A stretch of DNA of 64,000 nucleotides, taken from Myroides odoratimimus (GTDB taxonomy: Bacteria > Bacteroidota > Bacteroidia > Flavobacteriales > Flavobacteriaceae). The stretch covers positions 124,001-188,000 of the forward strand of contig NZ_JACAKB010000005.1 in the NCBI RefSeq assembly GCF_030326305.1, read 5' to 3'. The position numbers and the translations under genes were made by a program. Below, piece by piece: positions 25,559-34,532 of this stretch (position 1 is its first letter; the number at the start of each line of letters is the position of its first letter). The notes under the pieces are model-generated. The model ran no database searches and had not been told where the DNA came from. It saw only the letters and a program-made list of their open reading frames with translations.

Positions 25559-27016
25559 GTGAGCATTTATAAAAAAATATTTAAACAAACAGCGATCTAC
25601 GGATTAGCAGCAGTGTTTCCAAAAGTAATCGGATTTTTTCTGGTTCCTTTCCATACAGATTTAATGCAAAATAATGCTTACGGACAGTATAGCGTTATTT
25701 TCTCTATCATGATGTTTCTAAATGTTATTCTATCATTTGGGATGGAAACAGCTTTTTTTAGATTTTATAATAAACAAGAGGATAAGAAAGAGGTTATTAA
25801 TAACAGCTTATTATTCTTAGGCTTTACTTCTCTGCTCTTTGCTGTATTCAGTCTACTTACGATACACTATTGGGCATCCTTATTAGATGTCTCAGCAGAG
25901 CTACTATATTATGTACTCTCTATCTTAGTACTAGACGCCTTAGTCATCGTCCCTTTTGCTAAACTTAGAGCAGATCAGAGACCTCTATACTACAGTGTTA
26001 TCAGAATAGCCAATGTCTGTATTTATACAGCACTTAATATATTCTTCTTATATTATCTACCTAAGCTGAGCACCGCCTATCCTGATAGTATATTCAACAC
26101 TATTTATAAAGAGGGAAATCAAGTAGTCTACATATTCATTGCTAACCTTGTCGCTAGTTTATTCACTTTCTTAGTCTTCTATAAAGACTACTTCAGTATT
26201 AAATTTAAGTTTAATAAAGAACTGAATAAACAGATGCTTAAATATAGTTTTCCTATTATGGTAGGTGGGCTAGCATTTGCTATCAATGAAGGTTTTGACA
26301 AGATACTTCTTGAACGACTATTACCAGCTGATATCGCATTATCAGAGGTAGGAAAGTATGCAGCGTGTTATAAGTTAGGATTGTTTATGGTTCTGTTTAG
26401 ACAAGCTTATACACTAGGTATAGAACCGTTCTTCTTTAACTATGCCAAGAATGATGACGCACCTACTAAATACGCAACCATTACTAAGTACTTCACTATT
26501 TTTGGGAGTATGATTATGTTAGGCGTTATCGTATTTGCAGATGTATTGAAAGTTCTGTTTATTAGAAATGAATCTTATTGGGATGCGATGATTGTCGTTC
26601 CACTAATCATCTTAGCCAACTTATGTATGGGAATCTATACCAACCTATCTGTATGGTATAAACTAAGGGACAAGACTGCCATAGGAGCCTATATCTCTAT
26701 TATGGGAGCTGTATTCACACTGATCTTTAACTTTATACTTATCCCTATATGGGGCTATATGGGATCTGCGATAGCTACACTGATAGCCTATGCATCTATG
26801 ATGCTAGTCTCTTATGTGATGGGACAAAAGCAATATCCTATCCCTTATGACAAAAAGGCTATAGGAGGATATCTAGGCATATCTATACTCCTCAGCTTTG
26901 TCTACTTCTACTGTTTTAGAGAAAATTATTTCGTTGGAATAGCCTTTATACTCGTATTCTTAGGTGTTATATACAAATTTGAAAATACCGTTATCAAAAA
27001 AATGATCAAACGATAA
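25559..27016 (+). CDS. Oligosaccharide flippase family (Wzx-like) protein
   Basis: Integral inner-membrane protein of 485 residues with about 14 predicted helices, in the MATE/MOP superfamily of polysaccharide transporters (start IYKKIFKQTAIYGLAAVFPK, a typical Wzx opening, and GGLAFAINEGFDKILLERLLP in the middle). It would flip lipid-linked sugar units outward. Start codon is GTG. No glycosyltransferase genes are adjacent, so the substrate is unknown. It ends at a strong hairpin. Confidence 0.9.
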   Translation: MSIYKKIFKQTAIYGLAAVFPKVIGFFLVPFHTDLMQNNAYGQYSVIFSIMMFLNVILSFGMETAFFRFYNKQEDKKEVINNSLLFLGFTSLLFAVFSLLTIHYWASLLDVSAELLYYVLSILVLDALVIVPFAKLRADQRPLYYSVIRIANVCIYTALNIFFLYYLPKLSTAYPDSIFNTIYKEGNQVVYIFIANLVASLFTFLVFYKDYFSIKFKFNKELNKQMLKYSFPIMVGGLAFAINEGFDKILLERLLPADIALSEVGKYAACYKLGLFMVLFRQAYTLGIEPFFFNYAKNDDAPTKYATITKYFTIFGSMIMLGVIVFADVLKVLFIRNESYWDAMIVVPLIILANLCMGIYTNLSVWYKLRDKTAIGAYISIMGAVFTLIFNFILIPIWGYMGSAIATLIAYASMMLVSYVMGQKQYPIPYDKKAIGGYLGISILLSFVYFYCFRENYFVGIAFILVFLGVIYKFENTVIKKMIKR

Positions 27017-27022
27017 ATAAAG

Positions 27023-27054
27023 AATCCATTACTAGTTAGTAATGGATTTTTTTT
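27023..27054 (+). terminator. Terminator of the flippase gene
   Basis: Perfect 11-bp stem AATCCATTACT with AGTAATGGATT, followed by a T-run, 6 bases after the stop. Confidence 0.9.
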
Positions 27055-27100
27055 AACATGTATTTAATTGTCTTATATTTAATACTTTAAAAAATACGTT

Positions 27101-27784
27101 ATGGCTAACTACACCTACTTAAGCATTAAGAAAGATGAGGAAAATACATTTTTATTTGAAGGAAAGAACACTCTCCCTTTCTTTTGGATTTGTCTACTAG
27201 ATCATGAAATGATCAGTAGTAAACAATCTTATTGGGAGTCCTCTTTTATCAATATAGACTTTAAGGACGAGGAGGAAGATATCAAAAATGACATAGATGA
27301 TTCCTTATGTATTATCACTATCTCCAACGAAAGTTTTAATACCAATGCCTCATTAGCAAGAACTTTTATAGAGAAACATCTCGATCCTGCATTGCCATTA
27401 TATGATGATTTTATAGCTTGTATAGCTAATCATCTTTCTCTAGGGGGTGTTATTAATATAGAACTATTAGAATATATCTGTCTATATGATACTCCACAAG
27501 AATTCATCAACAGTATAAACAAAGAAATAACTGCTATACAAGAACAAGATCTCTTGGGTATAAAGTACTTAACCCCAATAGGCTTAATCAATGGAGGCAC
27601 AGGTTTTGCTTCGATAGATAACCTTGATTTTAAAGAATTAGACAGCTATAAACAAGCGGATGATAGAAGACAAAGAAATAAACGTGTCCAAAATCCTAAT
27701 TCGAACCAAAAGAGTAATTCTTACATAGTCTACTTCTTTATCATCCTGATAGTTGTGACCATAATATATACTCTAATAAAATAA
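27101..27784 (+). CDS. Hypothetical protein with C-terminal membrane helix
   Basis: A 227-residue protein that I do not recognise. It has no signal peptide. The N-terminal domain (about 1-165) is acidic and aromatic-rich with FFWICLLDHEMISS near residue 28. A polar, Arg/Asn/Gln-rich linker (about 190-205) leads to a single C-terminal membrane segment (YIVYFFIILIVVTIIYTLI), so it could be a tail-anchored cytosolic protein. It is followed by another small unknown gene. Confidence 0.7.
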   Translation: MANYTYLSIKKDEENTFLFEGKNTLPFFWICLLDHEMISSKQSYWESSFINIDFKDEEEDIKNDIDDSLCIITISNESFNTNASLARTFIEKHLDPALPLYDDFIACIANHLSLGGVINIELLEYICLYDTPQEFINSINKEITAIQEQDLLGIKYLTPIGLINGGTGFASIDNLDFKELDSYKQADDRRQRNKRVQNPNSNQKSNSYIVYFFIILIVVTIIYTLIK

Positions 27785-27859
27785 TTCCTTCTTAGATAAC
27801 GACAACACATCTCTCTTGTCACTAAGAGAACATAGTATTATCCAAGCTATAAATACACC

Positions 27860-28087
27860 ATGAGTACAAAGCCTCATAATAAGATAACCACACAAATGAG
27901 AATACTAGCACTATGCCAAATAGCGCTAGTAGGCTTATTTATCTATCACATTAGTCTTAGGAATGCGTATAGCATCCTTATATTCGTAGATGCACTTATA
28001 TTTATCTTACTAGGTGCTTACATAAAGCATCTTCTTATCGTAAAAAACCCCAATCAAAAGAAAAAGAGGAAAAAAAAGAAAAGATAA
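27860..28087 (+). CDS. Hypothetical small membrane protein (75 aa)
   Basis: Two predicted membrane helices (about 15-33 and 38-55) and a very basic C-terminus, with seven or more Lys/Arg in a row-like cluster (KKKRKKKKR). Not recognised as a known family. It starts 75 bases after the preceding unknown gene in the same direction. The A-rich codons at its end could be partly by chance, but the two hydrophobic segments favour a real gene. Confidence 0.55.
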   Translation: MSTKPHNKITTQMRILALCQIALVGLFIYHISLRNAYSILIFVDALIFILLGAYIKHLLIVKNPNQKKKRKKKKR

Positions 28088-28786
28088 AGATAACCGTATA
28101 TCAATGCACTCACTTAGCTACTCTCAATCTCCAGACAACATAAATTTTTCTGCTGATTAGCACTTAACTCTAAGCAACAGATCTCCAACACCATTTGCTT
28201 AAACACTTCACATCAAGCACTACAAGCTGTATTGCTATAATCAAATGCTACCCCATCCATCTATTTCTTAAAATAGCATAGAACCTCTGCCCTTTCTTTC
28301 CCCATTCTTTCTTCTTGGACAATACATGATCAATAGTAGAAGCATTCTTCGACTAATAATTCTCTAGTCCACTATTTACGACCTATTCTCCACCGATTGT
28401 CGAGCAACTCAAAATGAAGATAGATATACTCTAGGATAGAGACAGATACACCGAGAAGAGGAAAAACACAATAACAACATAAACAACTAAATAACAATAG
28501 CTTACAATAATTACCTATTCAAAAAAACATATCCTTTTTTTTAGAATAAAACTTCATTAATACCCAAAACCAATGTTTTTCTAAAAAAAGTGAGAGAATA
28601 ACTCTAAAATACACCTGATCAATACGCCTAAAACAGCATTTTTTTAAAAAAGTGAAGTGTGTTTTTTAATACATACGGAAAAGCTAGTATAAGTATTCCT
28701 TCAAAATAGGATTACATACTTATACATAGAAACAAAAAAAAGCCACTTCTATACAGAAGTGGCTCTTCATATTGACATTTAGACGA
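28088..28786. other. Gene-poor 700-base stretch
   Basis: No convincing gene on either strand and no exact TAnnTTTG element. On the minus strand around 28110-28210 a frame encodes EVFKQMVLEICCLELS and about 15 further residues before a stop, but further upstream the same frame has stops at the frequency expected by chance, so a decayed gene cannot be distinguished from noise. A/T-rich mirror-like runs (TTTTTTAAAAAAGTGA) occur twice near 28578 and 28640. The M48 terminator lies at the right end. Confidence 0.4.
28733..28764 (-). terminator. Terminator of the M48 peptidase gene
   Basis: Perfect 10-bp stem AGCCACTTCT with AGAAGTGGCT, loop ATAC, followed on the minus strand by TTTTTTT. It lies about 23 bases after the stop. 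Confidence 0.9.
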
Positions 28787-29584
28787 CTATTTCTTAGCGT
28801 CTTTTTTGATTTTACCTTCGATGCGCTTTACACGTTTCTCACTATCAGGGTGAGTAGAGAATATTTTAGCTTTAGTAGATTTATCAGCTCCATACTCTTT
28901 CTCCATATCAGCAAACTTTTGGAATCCATCTGCTAATGCTTGTGGGTTCTTACCATTCGCTACTAAGAATTTATAAGAGTAATCATCCGAGTCAGTCTCT
29001 TGTCCTTGAGAGAACTGAGCTCCAATAAGTTTCTCTGTTAAAGCCCCTAGGTCACCTTTCATTAAGTCACCTACTGTACCTTGTGTAGTACCAGCAAATT
29101 GTACAGCAGCTTCTGCAAGAAGTACTTTTCTATATCCGTTTAAAGAGTGCTTTAATTTTACGTGTCCGATCTCGTGACCGATGATACCTAATAGCTCATC
29201 ATCTGTCATAATATCCATCAATGAAGAGAATACACGTACACTTCCATCAGGACAAGCAAAAGCATTCACGTCTGTAACGTAGTATACTTTATAGTTTAGA
29301 TCTAGACCATCATAGTTCTTATATGGTCCGAAGATACGCTCTAAACGCTCTGCGTATGCCTTCATTTTAGGATCTTTATCCTTCACTGTACACACAGGGT
29401 TATTCTCATCCATCCACTTAACAGCAGCGGCAGCAGACTGAGCTACTTCTTCATCACTTACTGTAAATGCCTTAGCTGCTTTTAGACCAGCTTCGATCTT
29501 CTTTGGGTTTAATTTCCCAAACTGTGCATTAGCCGTTCCTATTGCGAAACACACTAAACATGCAGATAATAAAACTTTTTTCAT
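28787..29584 (-). CDS. M48 family metallopeptidase, secreted
   Basis: Zinc protease of the Ste24/HtpX/BepA clan, 265 residues, with a signal peptide ending in GTANA. The zinc motif is GHEIGH (His137, Glu138, His141), with the third ligand in ETDSDDYSYKF near residue 196. The rest of the catalytic domain includes FACPDGSVRVFSSLMDIM near 110. It resembles periplasmic M48 proteins that act in outer-membrane quality control. It is monocistronic, with a TACATTTG promoter and a strong terminator. Confidence 0.93.
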   Translation of the reverse strand: MKKVLLSACLVCFAIGTANAQFGKLNPKKIEAGLKAAKAFTVSDEEVAQSAAAAVKWMDENNPVCTVKDKDPKMKAYAERLERIFGPYKNYDGLDLNYKVYYVTDVNAFACPDGSVRVFSSLMDIMTDDELLGIIGHEIGHVKLKHSLNGYRKVLLAEAAVQFAGTTQGTVGDLMKGDLGALTEKLIGAQFSQGQETDSDDYSYKFLVANGKNPQALADGFQKFADMEKEYGADKSTKAKIFSTHPDSEKRVKRIEGKIKKDAKK

Positions 29585-29609
29585 AATGTTAATATTTTTT
29601 TTACAAGAA

Positions 29610-29617
29610 CAAATGTA
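29610..29617 (-). promoter_or_regulatory. -7 element (TACATTTG) of the M48 peptidase gene
   Basis: Exact TAnnTTTG on the minus strand, 26 nt before the ATG. Confidence 0.5.
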
Positions 29618-29776
29618 CTATTTTATTTTAAATTCGCTAATCGAACATTAAAAACTCATATTCAACGCTTAACAGGCATATTATATTCTCAGAAAGAGCT
29701 AAAAAATCTCTTATTATTCCACTAAAAGGCTAAAAATAAAGTTTTCTGTATCTCACTATGAAAACGCTTTTACCAA

Positions 29777-29802
29777 ATAAAAAAGAGCTCCTAAGAGCTC
29801 TT
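29777..29802 (-). terminator. Terminator of the PhoD gene
   Basis: Stem AAGAGCTC with GAGCTCTT and loop CTAA; on the minus strand it is followed by TTTTATTTGG. It lies about 26 bases after the stop. Confidence 0.75.
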
Positions 29803-29827
29803 AAATATTATGACACACAACAACTTA

Positions 29828-31576
29828 TTATATCACAACTGTTTTTTTAGTTTGTACTGTATAATTAGCATTCAATACGGTATCTACAAATCTCCACTCT
29901 GCCTTCGCGCCAGATGTAGTATAGTCAATATATAAATATCCTCTATCTGTTAGATTTACATAGTCTAGCTCATCTACTAGCAATGGCATTACTTGTTCTA
30001 ATTGTCTAGCCTGACTCGGATCATTCGATATCCCTAAATATGTCTCCATACCAGGCGAACTAACAGAACTAGTCGCTAACTCATATCCTACTATCTCTCC
30101 AGTCTGTGTCTTCATCTGACTATACCATGCATTATGTGTATCTCCTGCTAGAGTCATCACCTTTTTTCCTTTGCACAAGCTATACAGCATCTCTCGCTCC
30201 ACCGCATACCCATCCCATGCATCTAAATTATATGGCAACACGGTAGTCACTCTAGCCTTCTCTTGTGCTGTAAGCGTAGGATCGCCTTGTAATAAACGAG
30301 TTTTAATCACTACTAATTCTCCTACAGCCTTTTGTAACGCAAGCATCGAATTAGCAGAAGCGCTTCCTCCAGCCTCTATCTCAGCCATAATCTGATTAAC
30401 AATCATTAAAAACTCAGCAGGAACAAGCATCTTCGCCATTAAGATCTGTTGTCCTAACACCTGCCATGTAGCCCCACTAGAGTTCATCTGACCTGCTAAC
30501 CACCCTAACTGTTCTTTCCCTAATAATTGACGGTTAGGATTCATATAATCTTGCATAAACTTAGCTTGATCAAAGCCCTCAGCAGTCATATAATTACCGT
30601 AACTCAACTGTTTATCTCTAGCAATAACACGAGTATCTAACATGTGTAAGGAAAGAATATTACCGAAGTCAAAACTTCTATAGATACGAGCGTCTTTACC
30701 AGTCTTTAGTGGTATAAACTCACTATACGCCTGTAATGCCGCTCTTTTTCTTGTTTCAAAACTACCTTCTGTATCTGGCTGATGATTTTCTGCACCATCT
30801 TTATAGGTATCATTAGCTATCTCGTGATCATCCCACACGCAGATAAAAGGCTTCTTCTGATGTGCTAACTGAAGGTTAGCATCACTTCTGTACTGTTTAT
30901 ATCGTTCTCTATAATCCTCTAAAGTAACGATCTCTTTATTCGGTTTATGAGCTCTATTAAAGGCAATAGTACTCGCATTAGTACCGTACTGCCCAGGAGC
31001 GTACTCATAGATATAATCTCCTAAGTGGATAATGACATCCGCGTCTGACTTAGCCATCTCACCATAGACGTGAAATAGACCCGCTGGATAATTAGAACAC
31101 GACGCTATGGCTAGCTTCACATTACTTACCTGATCTGATGTAGCAGGTAGTGTGATAGTCTCCCCTATCACAGAGGTATCTTTAGCTAAAGCATTATAAA
31201 ATCTATAATAGAACTTACTATTAGAAGGTAAGTCTTGTATCTCTATAGCGATCGTATTATCTGAAAGAGAGGCAACAGTAACCTTGCCTTGACGAACAAT
31301 ATCTTTAAAATGAAGGTCTTTTGCTATTTCCCATACTATTTCTGTATTTGCATTAGCATAACGAGTCCAAATGATCACACTAGTAGCAGTTGGGTCAAAA
31401 CTAGCTACACCATAGTCAAAGTTTTTGATCTGAAATTGTCCATCCACACCATCTGTGTCTGGAATACTAGAATCATCATTAGAACAACTAATAATTATAG
31501 GTGCTAAAAAAAGACTTCCTGATGCTAATAAAGAAGTGCGCAAGAACTTCCTTCTATTGAATTGTGAATTATCCAT
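29828..31576 (-). CDS. PhoD-family alkaline phosphatase, Tat-exported lipoprotein
   Basis: Predicted extracytoplasmic phosphodiesterase/phosphatase, 582 residues. The N-terminus NRRKFLRTSLLASGS is a Tat signal followed by IIISCSNDD, which gives a lipobox. The PhoD N-terminal beta domain (about 50-150) precedes the metallophosphatase domain (about 160-560), with HLGDYIYEYAPGQYG, VWDDHEIANDTYKDGAENH and LAGDTHNAWYSQM as metal-site motifs. PhoD enzymes usually use Ca and Fe. The gene stands alone. The presence of both PhoD and PafA in this window suggests broad phosphate scavenging. Confidence 0.92.
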   Translation of the reverse strand: MDNSQFNRRKFLRTSLLASGSLFLAPIIISCSNDDSSIPDTDGVDGQFQIKNFDYGVASFDPTATSVIIWTRYANANTEIVWEIAKDLHFKDIVRQGKVTVASLSDNTIAIEIQDLPSNSKFYYRFYNALAKDTSVIGETITLPATSDQVSNVKLAIASCSNYPAGLFHVYGEMAKSDADVIIHLGDYIYEYAPGQYGTNASTIAFNRAHKPNKEIVTLEDYRERYKQYRSDANLQLAHQKKPFICVWDDHEIANDTYKDGAENHQPDTEGSFETRKRAALQAYSEFIPLKTGKDARIYRSFDFGNILSLHMLDTRVIARDKQLSYGNYMTAEGFDQAKFMQDYMNPNRQLLGKEQLGWLAGQMNSSGATWQVLGQQILMAKMLVPAEFLMIVNQIMAEIEAGGSASANSMLALQKAVGELVVIKTRLLQGDPTLTAQEKARVTTVLPYNLDAWDGYAVEREMLYSLCKGKKVMTLAGDTHNAWYSQMKTQTGEIVGYELATSSVSSPGMETYLGISNDPSQARQLEQVMPLLVDELDYVNLTDRGYLYIDYTTSGAKAEWRFVDTVLNANYTVQTKKTVVI

Positions 31577-31926
31577 ACTTTAAAAACTTTATCACAAAAC
31601 AACTCTTCTCGCATTATCAGAGAATTAAAACCAGGTTAACAATCCGTAACCATTAAGCGCGATATGTTAATTTATGGTGCTTAGACTGTTTGGTGTTTTC
31701 CGTTGTACTTATGAAAAGGTTCTCTATACTGCCCCCCGTGTTAGCTTTAGCGATGATACTGATACTTCCTGTGATTTCTAATGTCGCTAATTTTACTTGC
31801 TTTTAAACAAAAGCTAAATACAAAAAACACAACTTCTAGACTATCTCATCCTTCTATATCATAAAATAGTAGGACAACCTCAAAGACAATCTCATTAGTT
31901 CTATTCAACAATAACACTTATCTTAG
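31577..31926. other. Intergenic region upstream of PhoD and the paralog pair
   Basis: 350 bases between divergent genes. It holds one small plus-strand ORF (31711-31806) described separately. No exact TAnnTTTG element is seen on either strand. Apart from that I see nothing. Confidence 0.4.
31711..31806 (+). CDS. Possible 31-aa hydrophobic peptide
   Basis: ATG-to-TAA ORF of 31 codons. The peptide has the look of a signal or transmembrane segment: MKRF, then PPVLALAMILILPVIS, ending in NVANFTCF. It contains a CCCCCC run that is rare in this AT-rich DNA. Too short to be certain; it could be a small membrane protein or toxin-like peptide, or chance. Confidence 0.3.
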   Translation: MKRFSILPPVLALAMILILPVISNVANFTCF

Positions 31927-32358
31927 ATGTTATCAAAAGCAACTAAACTAATGTTTGATTATTTATTCAACGAAGGAGAAACTCCTAAATATCCTATGTT
32001 ATTGGCATTACTAGTAATGACTATATTTGGTGTAGGTATGTACTTACAAAGCAACGAAAATGTGTATACTCTCAATGATAAAGAATTAGAAGAAAACCTA
32101 AAGAGAGAGTTTAATGCTTCTGTAATCTATAAAGGCATTGAAAAAAATAATAGAAATACGGAGTACTATCAGCTAGATAACAATATGAAGTTCTATAAAT
32201 ATCACCCTATCTTTAACTTAATAGATGTAGGAGATAACCTGATCACTAAGAAAGATTCTTCTACATTAGAAATCAGAAAACAAGATACTATAATCTATAT
32301 AGACTATAAGACAGATATTTGGGCAAGATTACCTAGAAAGTCTAACTTTCATGAATAA
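31927..32358 (+). CDS. Hypothetical membrane-anchored protein, paralog A
   Basis: A 143-residue protein with one membrane helix (about 24-40, PMLLALLVMTIFGVGMYL) and a C-terminal domain of about 100 residues. The domain shares the pattern YT-ND-L-EN--EF, YY-LDN-M-FY, I--GD-LITK and D-IW with the next gene, so the two are tandem paralogs. No known family is recognised. Orientation is probably N-in with the domain outside. The next gene begins at or just after its stop. Confidence 0.7.
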   Translation: MLSKATKLMFDYLFNEGETPKYPMLLALLVMTIFGVGMYLQSNENVYTLNDKELEENLKREFNASVIYKGIEKNNRNTEYYQLDNNMKFYKYHPIFNLIDVGDNLITKKDSSTLEIRKQDTIIYIDYKTDIWARLPRKSNFHE

Positions 32359-32386
32359 CAGCTTACCATCACTACTCTACACTTCT

Positions 32387-32806
32387 ATGAAAAACAATTG
32401 GTTTAAAGATGGACTTGACTTCGAAAACATAAGTATAAACCCATTTATACCTATGCTAGCTGTATTATGTCTTATCGTCTTAATCGCTTATAAATGCGGA
32501 GGAGAAAATGCCTACACAGAGAATGATAGACAACTAAAAGAAAATACACTTAAAGAGTTTAAGGCTGTTGTCATCAGTCAAGAAGCTAATAAAGGATCTA
32601 GAGCAGGGTCTTATTACATACTAGACAATGATATGCGGTTCTATGAAAGAGAGTACCTCTATAAGGTAATAGAGATAGGAGATACGCTAATCACTAAACA
32701 AAATTCTACAAGACTAGAAATTATCAAGAAAGACACTGTGCTAACGATAGATTACTTAGAAGATATATGGACAGCTAAAGACCGCTCACTTAGATATAGG
32801 CATTAG
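32387..32806 (+). CDS. Hypothetical membrane-anchored protein, paralog B
   Basis: About 139 residues from the ATG at 32387, with one membrane helix (PMLAVLCLIVLIAYKCGG) and the same C-terminal domain as the preceding gene (YTENDRQLKENTLKEF, YYILDNDMRFYE, IGDTLITKQNS). An ATG at 32351, overlapping the upstream stop by 8 bases, is also possible, but the later one gives an N-terminus of equal length to paralog A. A strong hairpin follows. Function is unknown. Confidence 0.7.
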   Translation: MKNNWFKDGLDFENISINPFIPMLAVLCLIVLIAYKCGGENAYTENDRQLKENTLKEFKAVVISQEANKGSRAGSYYILDNDMRFYEREYLYKVIEIGDTLITKQNSTRLEIIKKDTVLTIDYLEDIWTAKDRSLRYRH

Positions 32807-32820
32807 AATAGCCTTATAAA

Positions 32821-32857
32821 AAAAGTAGGAGTGATAGAATCTATCACTCCTACTTTT
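32821..32857. terminator. Bidirectional terminator between paralog B and the DUF4139 gene
   Basis: Perfect 17-bp stem AAAAGTAGGAGTGATAG with its complement and loop AAT. T-runs follow on both strands, so it can serve both convergent genes. Confidence 0.9.
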
Positions 32858-32875
32858 TATTCACTTGCTATAATC

Positions 32876-34525
32876 TTATAAGTTTAAATTTTGATTCTTA
32901 TCATATCTCACTTGGTATCCAAAACGAAGTGATTTACTATCATTTCCTTTCAGTCTAAGGTCCCACTTCACAAGCCCTTTCTCTTCATTAAGTTTTCCTG
33001 ATGAAGTCTCTGTTAATTCTACTTCTATGTCTTTATTAGAGCTAATAGGATACTGATCTTCTACTTGTATATCTATCTGCTCAGCTTTGTTGTTGCGGAC
33101 AGTAATATCGTATACGAAGTTTTGAGACTTTTTAGAAGATAACATCTTAGTACCTGATTTATCTTTTAATAAGATACGAGTAACTGCTACTTTAGGGTCT
33201 TTACCCATGTTTAGTTTCATTTCCTCTTCTGTGTTTGCAGGGTTCAAGGTTGTCTTACCAACATATACACCATCAAAGATTACGTTTGCCTCCCCTGCTA
33301 ATAAATTATAATTACCATAATCCTTAATCGTTGCTACTAAATAAGCATTTAGGTCAAGCTTAGGAGCTACATAATATTTATACTCCGCAGGAATAGAAAA
33401 GTCGTTAAGTGTAACACTATGTGACTTATTATTAGACATCACCGTGTATGGAATATTTATATCAAATGATACGTTTAACTGTGATTCATTGACTTGGGTA
33501 AAAGTACTCATTGTACTCTCTTCATAAACTACAGCATCCTTTAGCATAGAAGATGACTCAGCTTCATAACTCATTTTAGCAGACATATCTGCCATTACAT
33601 TTAATTTTTTATTTGCATTTCTATTATATCCTGAAGTCGTTATATAAGTATTATAATCAAGGAACCACGTTCTCCAAGTAGGAATAACATTACTCTGATT
33701 AGCTACACCACTTGTCAAGCTAAGATTCACACCTCTCCAGTCAATACCAGAACTCTGTTTTACATCTGCTTTATACACTACTTTTACAGGAGAGTTAATC
33801 TTCTCTACTCTTAGGTCATAAAAAGGCTTCCATGACGCGGCATTAGTTAAATACTTAATCTGAAAAGGCACTTCACCCTCTCTGTCATTCATTACTTGTA
33901 CAATCAATTTACCCTTACTAGACTTCTCACTTTTCCCTTCATTAAAAGCAAGCTTATCTTGTAAATTGGTTAGTCGAGTATTAAGGTCTTCCTTCTTCTC
34001 GTTTAGCTTATCTAACTCTGTACTCAGCTGTAGTCTCTTCGTTCTATAGTAGTCTACCATCTTCATCACTTCTGCAGTAGTCGTTCCTTGTTCTCCACCT
34101 ACTTTCTGATTAGAGTCTAATAAATCAATTGTTCTACTCTCTACATCAATAGCATTATTCACTTTCTTTAATTCAGTTTGAACTAATTTAATACTATCCC
34201 TTACAGGCTTCAACAATGGAGAGTCTACTGCACTATCATATTCTTCTACATAGCGATTACTATACTGTATAGCCATTACTGTAACCTCAGATATAGATCC
34301 GATCTGTATAGTAGACTCGTTTAGATAATCAGCTACATTAGTGATCACCACTTCTGAAGTTCCCTTAGGCAGCTTCACTTTAGCCTTATGCGTTAATTCT
34401 GCACTGTTAAAGTACACTCGAGCACTCTCTAGCTTAGCAGGAGTAAATACAGGCTTCTGTGCCCATGTCATAACCGTAGTCAAAGCTAATGCAACAATCG
34501 TTAAGTTCTTTTTCATAGTATTCAA
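32876..34525 (-). CDS. DUF4139 (mucoidy inhibitor MuiA-like) protein
   Basis: Secreted protein of 549 residues with a signal peptide (TIVALALTTVMTWAQ). An N-terminal DUF4140 region (about 28-130, KLESARVYFNSAELTHKAKV and VVITNVADYLNESTIQIGS) is followed by a coiled coil (about 155-205) and the DUF4139 domain (about 215-545), which begins near NDREGEVPFQIKYLTNAASWKP. The role of these domains is unknown. It lies 7 bases downstream of radA, so the two share a transcript. Confidence 0.88.
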   Translation of the reverse strand: MNTMKKNLTIVALALTTVMTWAQKPVFTPAKLESARVYFNSAELTHKAKVKLPKGTSEVVITNVADYLNESTIQIGSISEVTVMAIQYSNRYVEEYDSAVDSPLLKPVRDSIKLVQTELKKVNNAIDVESRTIDLLDSNQKVGGEQGTTTAEVMKMVDYYRTKRLQLSTELDKLNEKKEDLNTRLTNLQDKLAFNEGKSEKSSKGKLIVQVMNDREGEVPFQIKYLTNAASWKPFYDLRVEKINSPVKVVYKADVKQSSGIDWRGVNLSLTSGVANQSNVIPTWRTWFLDYNTYITTSGYNRNANKKLNVMADMSAKMSYEAESSSMLKDAVVYEESTMSTFTQVNESQLNVSFDINIPYTVMSNNKSHSVTLNDFSIPAEYKYYVAPKLDLNAYLVATIKDYGNYNLLAGEANVIFDGVYVGKTTLNPANTEEEMKLNMGKDPKVAVTRILLKDKSGTKMLSSKKSQNFVYDITVRNNKAEQIDIQVEDQYPISSNKDIEVELTETSSGKLNEEKGLVKWDLRLKGNDSKSLRFGYQVRYDKNQNLNL

Positions 34526-34532
34526 TTTTAAG

